Assembly: GCA_021828605.1 (NCBI GenBank)
Contig: JAJZEG010000338.1
Location: 1 to 6,206, forward strand
Origin: Pseudomonadota bacterium
GTDB taxonomy: Bacteria; Pseudomonadota; Alphaproteobacteria; Acetobacterales; Acetobacteraceae
DNA length: 6,206 nt
Reading direction: 5' to 3'
A model generated the notes under the pieces. That model made no database searches. It was not told the DNA's origin and saw only the letters and a program-made list of their open reading frames with translations. The position numbers and the translations under genes are program-made. Positions 5,168 through 6,206 of the stretch are shown piece by piece. Positions within the stretch are counted from its first letter, which is position 1. Every line of letters starts with the position of its first letter.

Positions 5168-6130
5168 ATGTCCGGCAAGATCGACGATAATTTCAAGAAA
5201 AAGCCTATTCCCGGCTGGGTCGCCGCCGGAGCCATTGGTGCGCTCGGCGTGATCGCGGTTGGCGGGCTGGTGTTGCTGGGCGGCAAAAAGCAATTCGCCC
5301 CGACGGCGCCGGCCAATTTGCCGGTGGCCACCAGCAGCCCGATCAATACCGGACCGCGCTTTGACACGGTGCGTATTGATGCCGGGGGCAATGCGGTGAT
5401 TGCCGGACGCGCCACACCGGGGGCCACCGTCACCATTGACGCCAATGGCAAGCCGATTGGCAGCGCGGTCGCCGGATCGGACGGATCATTTGCCTATGTC
5501 ACCACCCAGCCATTGGCGGCGGGCAGTGCTAATTTGACGCTGAATGAGACCACGCCGGGTGGTCGGACCGTCACCAGCCATCGCAGTGTGGCGATCAATG
5601 TGCCGCAAACGCCGAGCGAAGGGGCGCTCGCGGTGTTGTCAGGGGGCGCCAATGGTGCCTCGAAATTGCTCAGCGGCCAGGGTCCGCAGCCGGGGACGCT
5701 TGGCTTGAGTTCGGTTGATTACACGAATGGTCACGCGCTGATCGCCGGAACCGCGAAAGCGGGCGCGCAGGTCTCGTTGTTTCTGGGCAAAAAATATCTG
5801 GGCAGCGCGCTCACCGGCTCTAACGGGCGCTGGACCTTGCGCGTCGCCGCGCTGGCGAACCGGCCCGGCACCTTTACCCTGCAAACCATCAAGCCCGATG
5901 GCACGGTTATTCAATCGATGAAAACCGCCTATGCGCCCACTGCCGTGGCGGGGGTTAAGCTCGGTCGGGTGGTGATCAAAACCGGCCAATGCCTGTGGGA
6001 GATCGCCCGCGCGGAATATGGCTCGGGCGCGAAATATACGCTGATTTACAAGGCCAACGAAGCCTCGATCAGCAACCCGAACCTGATTTATCCAGGGCAG
6101 AATTTTTTACTCCCGCAAGTGGCGAAATAG
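5168..6130 (+). CDS. Membrane-anchored protein with two Ig-like repeats and a C-terminal LysM domain
   Basis: It is probably a cell-wall-associated periplasmic protein: one membrane segment, a long extracytoplasmic region, and a peptidoglycan-binding end. Residues 1-13 are basic (KKK at 10-12) and 17-39 are hydrophobic (WVAAGAIGALGVIAVGGLVL), predicting N-in, C-out. A proline/alanine linker follows (44-64). Two similar beta-rich modules occupy about 67-147 and 181-258; each has AxIAGxAxxGAxV, then GSAxxGS(D/N)G and an aromatic, exactly 114 residues apart. A glycine/serine-rich linker (157-175) separates them. LysM runs from about 268 to 317: VVIKTGQCLWEIARAEYGSG, then NPNLIYPGQNFLLP. This order is common in alphaproteobacterial LysM proteins of unknown role. 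The ATG at 5168 has GGGA 7 bases before it; a GTG at 5123 would add 15 residues but has no ribosome binding site. No catalytic domain is seen, so enzyme activity is not claimed. Confidence 0.88.
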   Translation: MSGKIDDNFKKKPIPGWVAAGAIGALGVIAVGGLVLLGGKKQFAPTAPANLPVATSSPINTGPRFDTVRIDAGGNAVIAGRATPGATVTIDANGKPIGSAVAGSDGSFAYVTTQPLAAGSANLTLNETTPGGRTVTSHRSVAINVPQTPSEGALAVLSGGANGASKLLSGQGPQPGTLGLSSVDYTNGHALIAGTAKAGAQVSLFLGKKYLGSALTGSNGRWTLRVAALANRPGTFTLQTIKPDGTVIQSMKTAYAPTAVAGVKLGRVVIKTGQCLWEIARAEYGSGAKYTLIYKANEASISNPNLIYPGQNFLLPQVAK

Positions 6131-6138
6131 TTTTTCGC
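6122..6138 (+). terminator. Weak hairpin over the LysM-gene stop codon
   Basis: GCGAAATAGTTTTTCGC forms a perfect 6-bp stem (GCGAAA/TTTCGC) with a 5-base loop that includes part of the TAG stop. It is AT-rich for this genome and no T-run follows, so it is a poor intrinsic terminator; it might protect the 3' end or be chance. Confidence 0.2.
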
Positions 6139-6206
6139 TCCGCCCATGGTGAAATAATCGGCACGTTGGGTGAGACGGGCGTTACCGTTACGTTGGTTTC
6201 CGCGTT
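6139..6206. other. Window tail with no supported gene
   Basis: No recognisable protein is seen. A GTG at 6170 opens a plus-strand frame reading VRRALPLRWFPR to the edge, basic and compatible with the N-terminus of a membrane protein, but it has no ribosome binding site and only 12 codons. Another plus frame and one minus frame also stay open. Nothing can be decided from 68 bases. Confidence 0.3.

Noticed and set aside
1..6206. tRNA, rRNA, CRISPR array, insertion sequence or prophage piece
   Set aside because: No cloverleaf with CCA-type end, no repeat-spacer pattern, no transposase motif and no terminal inverted repeats were seen by eye.
6170..6206. Possible GTG-started gene (VRRALPLRWFPR) running off the right edge
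   Set aside because: Only 12 codons, no ribosome binding site, and other frames are also open; it cannot be supported without the next bases.

Overview
The window is about 6.2 kb of GC-rich, gene-dense chromosome. Gene content, gene order and protein sequences point to an alphaproteobacterium, most likely in the Acetobacteraceae/Rhodospirillales (Acidiphilium or Acidocella type). This is an inference from family resemblance; there is no rRNA or other direct taxonomic marker here. Nearly all the DNA is coding. I see no mobile element, CRISPR array, tRNA or rRNA.

Layout. Bases 1-459 (minus strand) hold the N-terminal half of prs, the PRPP synthase. A 153-bp divergent region separates it from hisG-hisD (613-2597, plus strand), which overlap by one base. 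HisG is the short form that normally needs HisZ as partner, and HisZ is not in the window. After a 91-bp gap comes a tight four-gene plus-strand cluster: infA (IF-1), maf (nucleotide pyrophosphatase), a very short RNase E/G-family protein, and yacG (zinc-binding gyrase inhibitor). Each of these starts inside the stop codon of the gene before it (2689-4527). The convergent minus-strand gene at 4518-5081 is a LOG-family phosphoribohydrolase that overlaps the end of yacG by 10 bp. An 86-bp divergent region leads to a plus-strand gene (5168-6130) for a membrane-anchored protein with two Ig-like repeats and a C-terminal LysM domain. The last 76 bases hold no gene that I can support.

How the genes fit together. 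Prs makes PRPP, and HisG consumes PRPP in the first step of histidine synthesis, so the divergent prs/hisG arrangement puts supplier and consumer on one control region. HisD carries out the last two steps of the same pathway. The infA-maf-RNase-yacG cluster is a familiar alphaproteobacterial housekeeping group covering translation initiation, nucleotide-pool cleaning, RNA processing and gyrase control. The LOG protein releases a base and ribose 5-phosphate from nucleotides. The LysM protein probably binds the cell wall on the periplasmic side.

This is mainly an ordinary housekeeping region, and I found no convincing new system. The points most worth a second look are the reduced RNase E/G protein, which appears to lack the 5'-sensor region and has Asp in place of the usual active-site Asn; the six-codon leader ORF with a strong ribosome binding site just before the LysM gene; and the exactly spaced duplication within the LysM protein.
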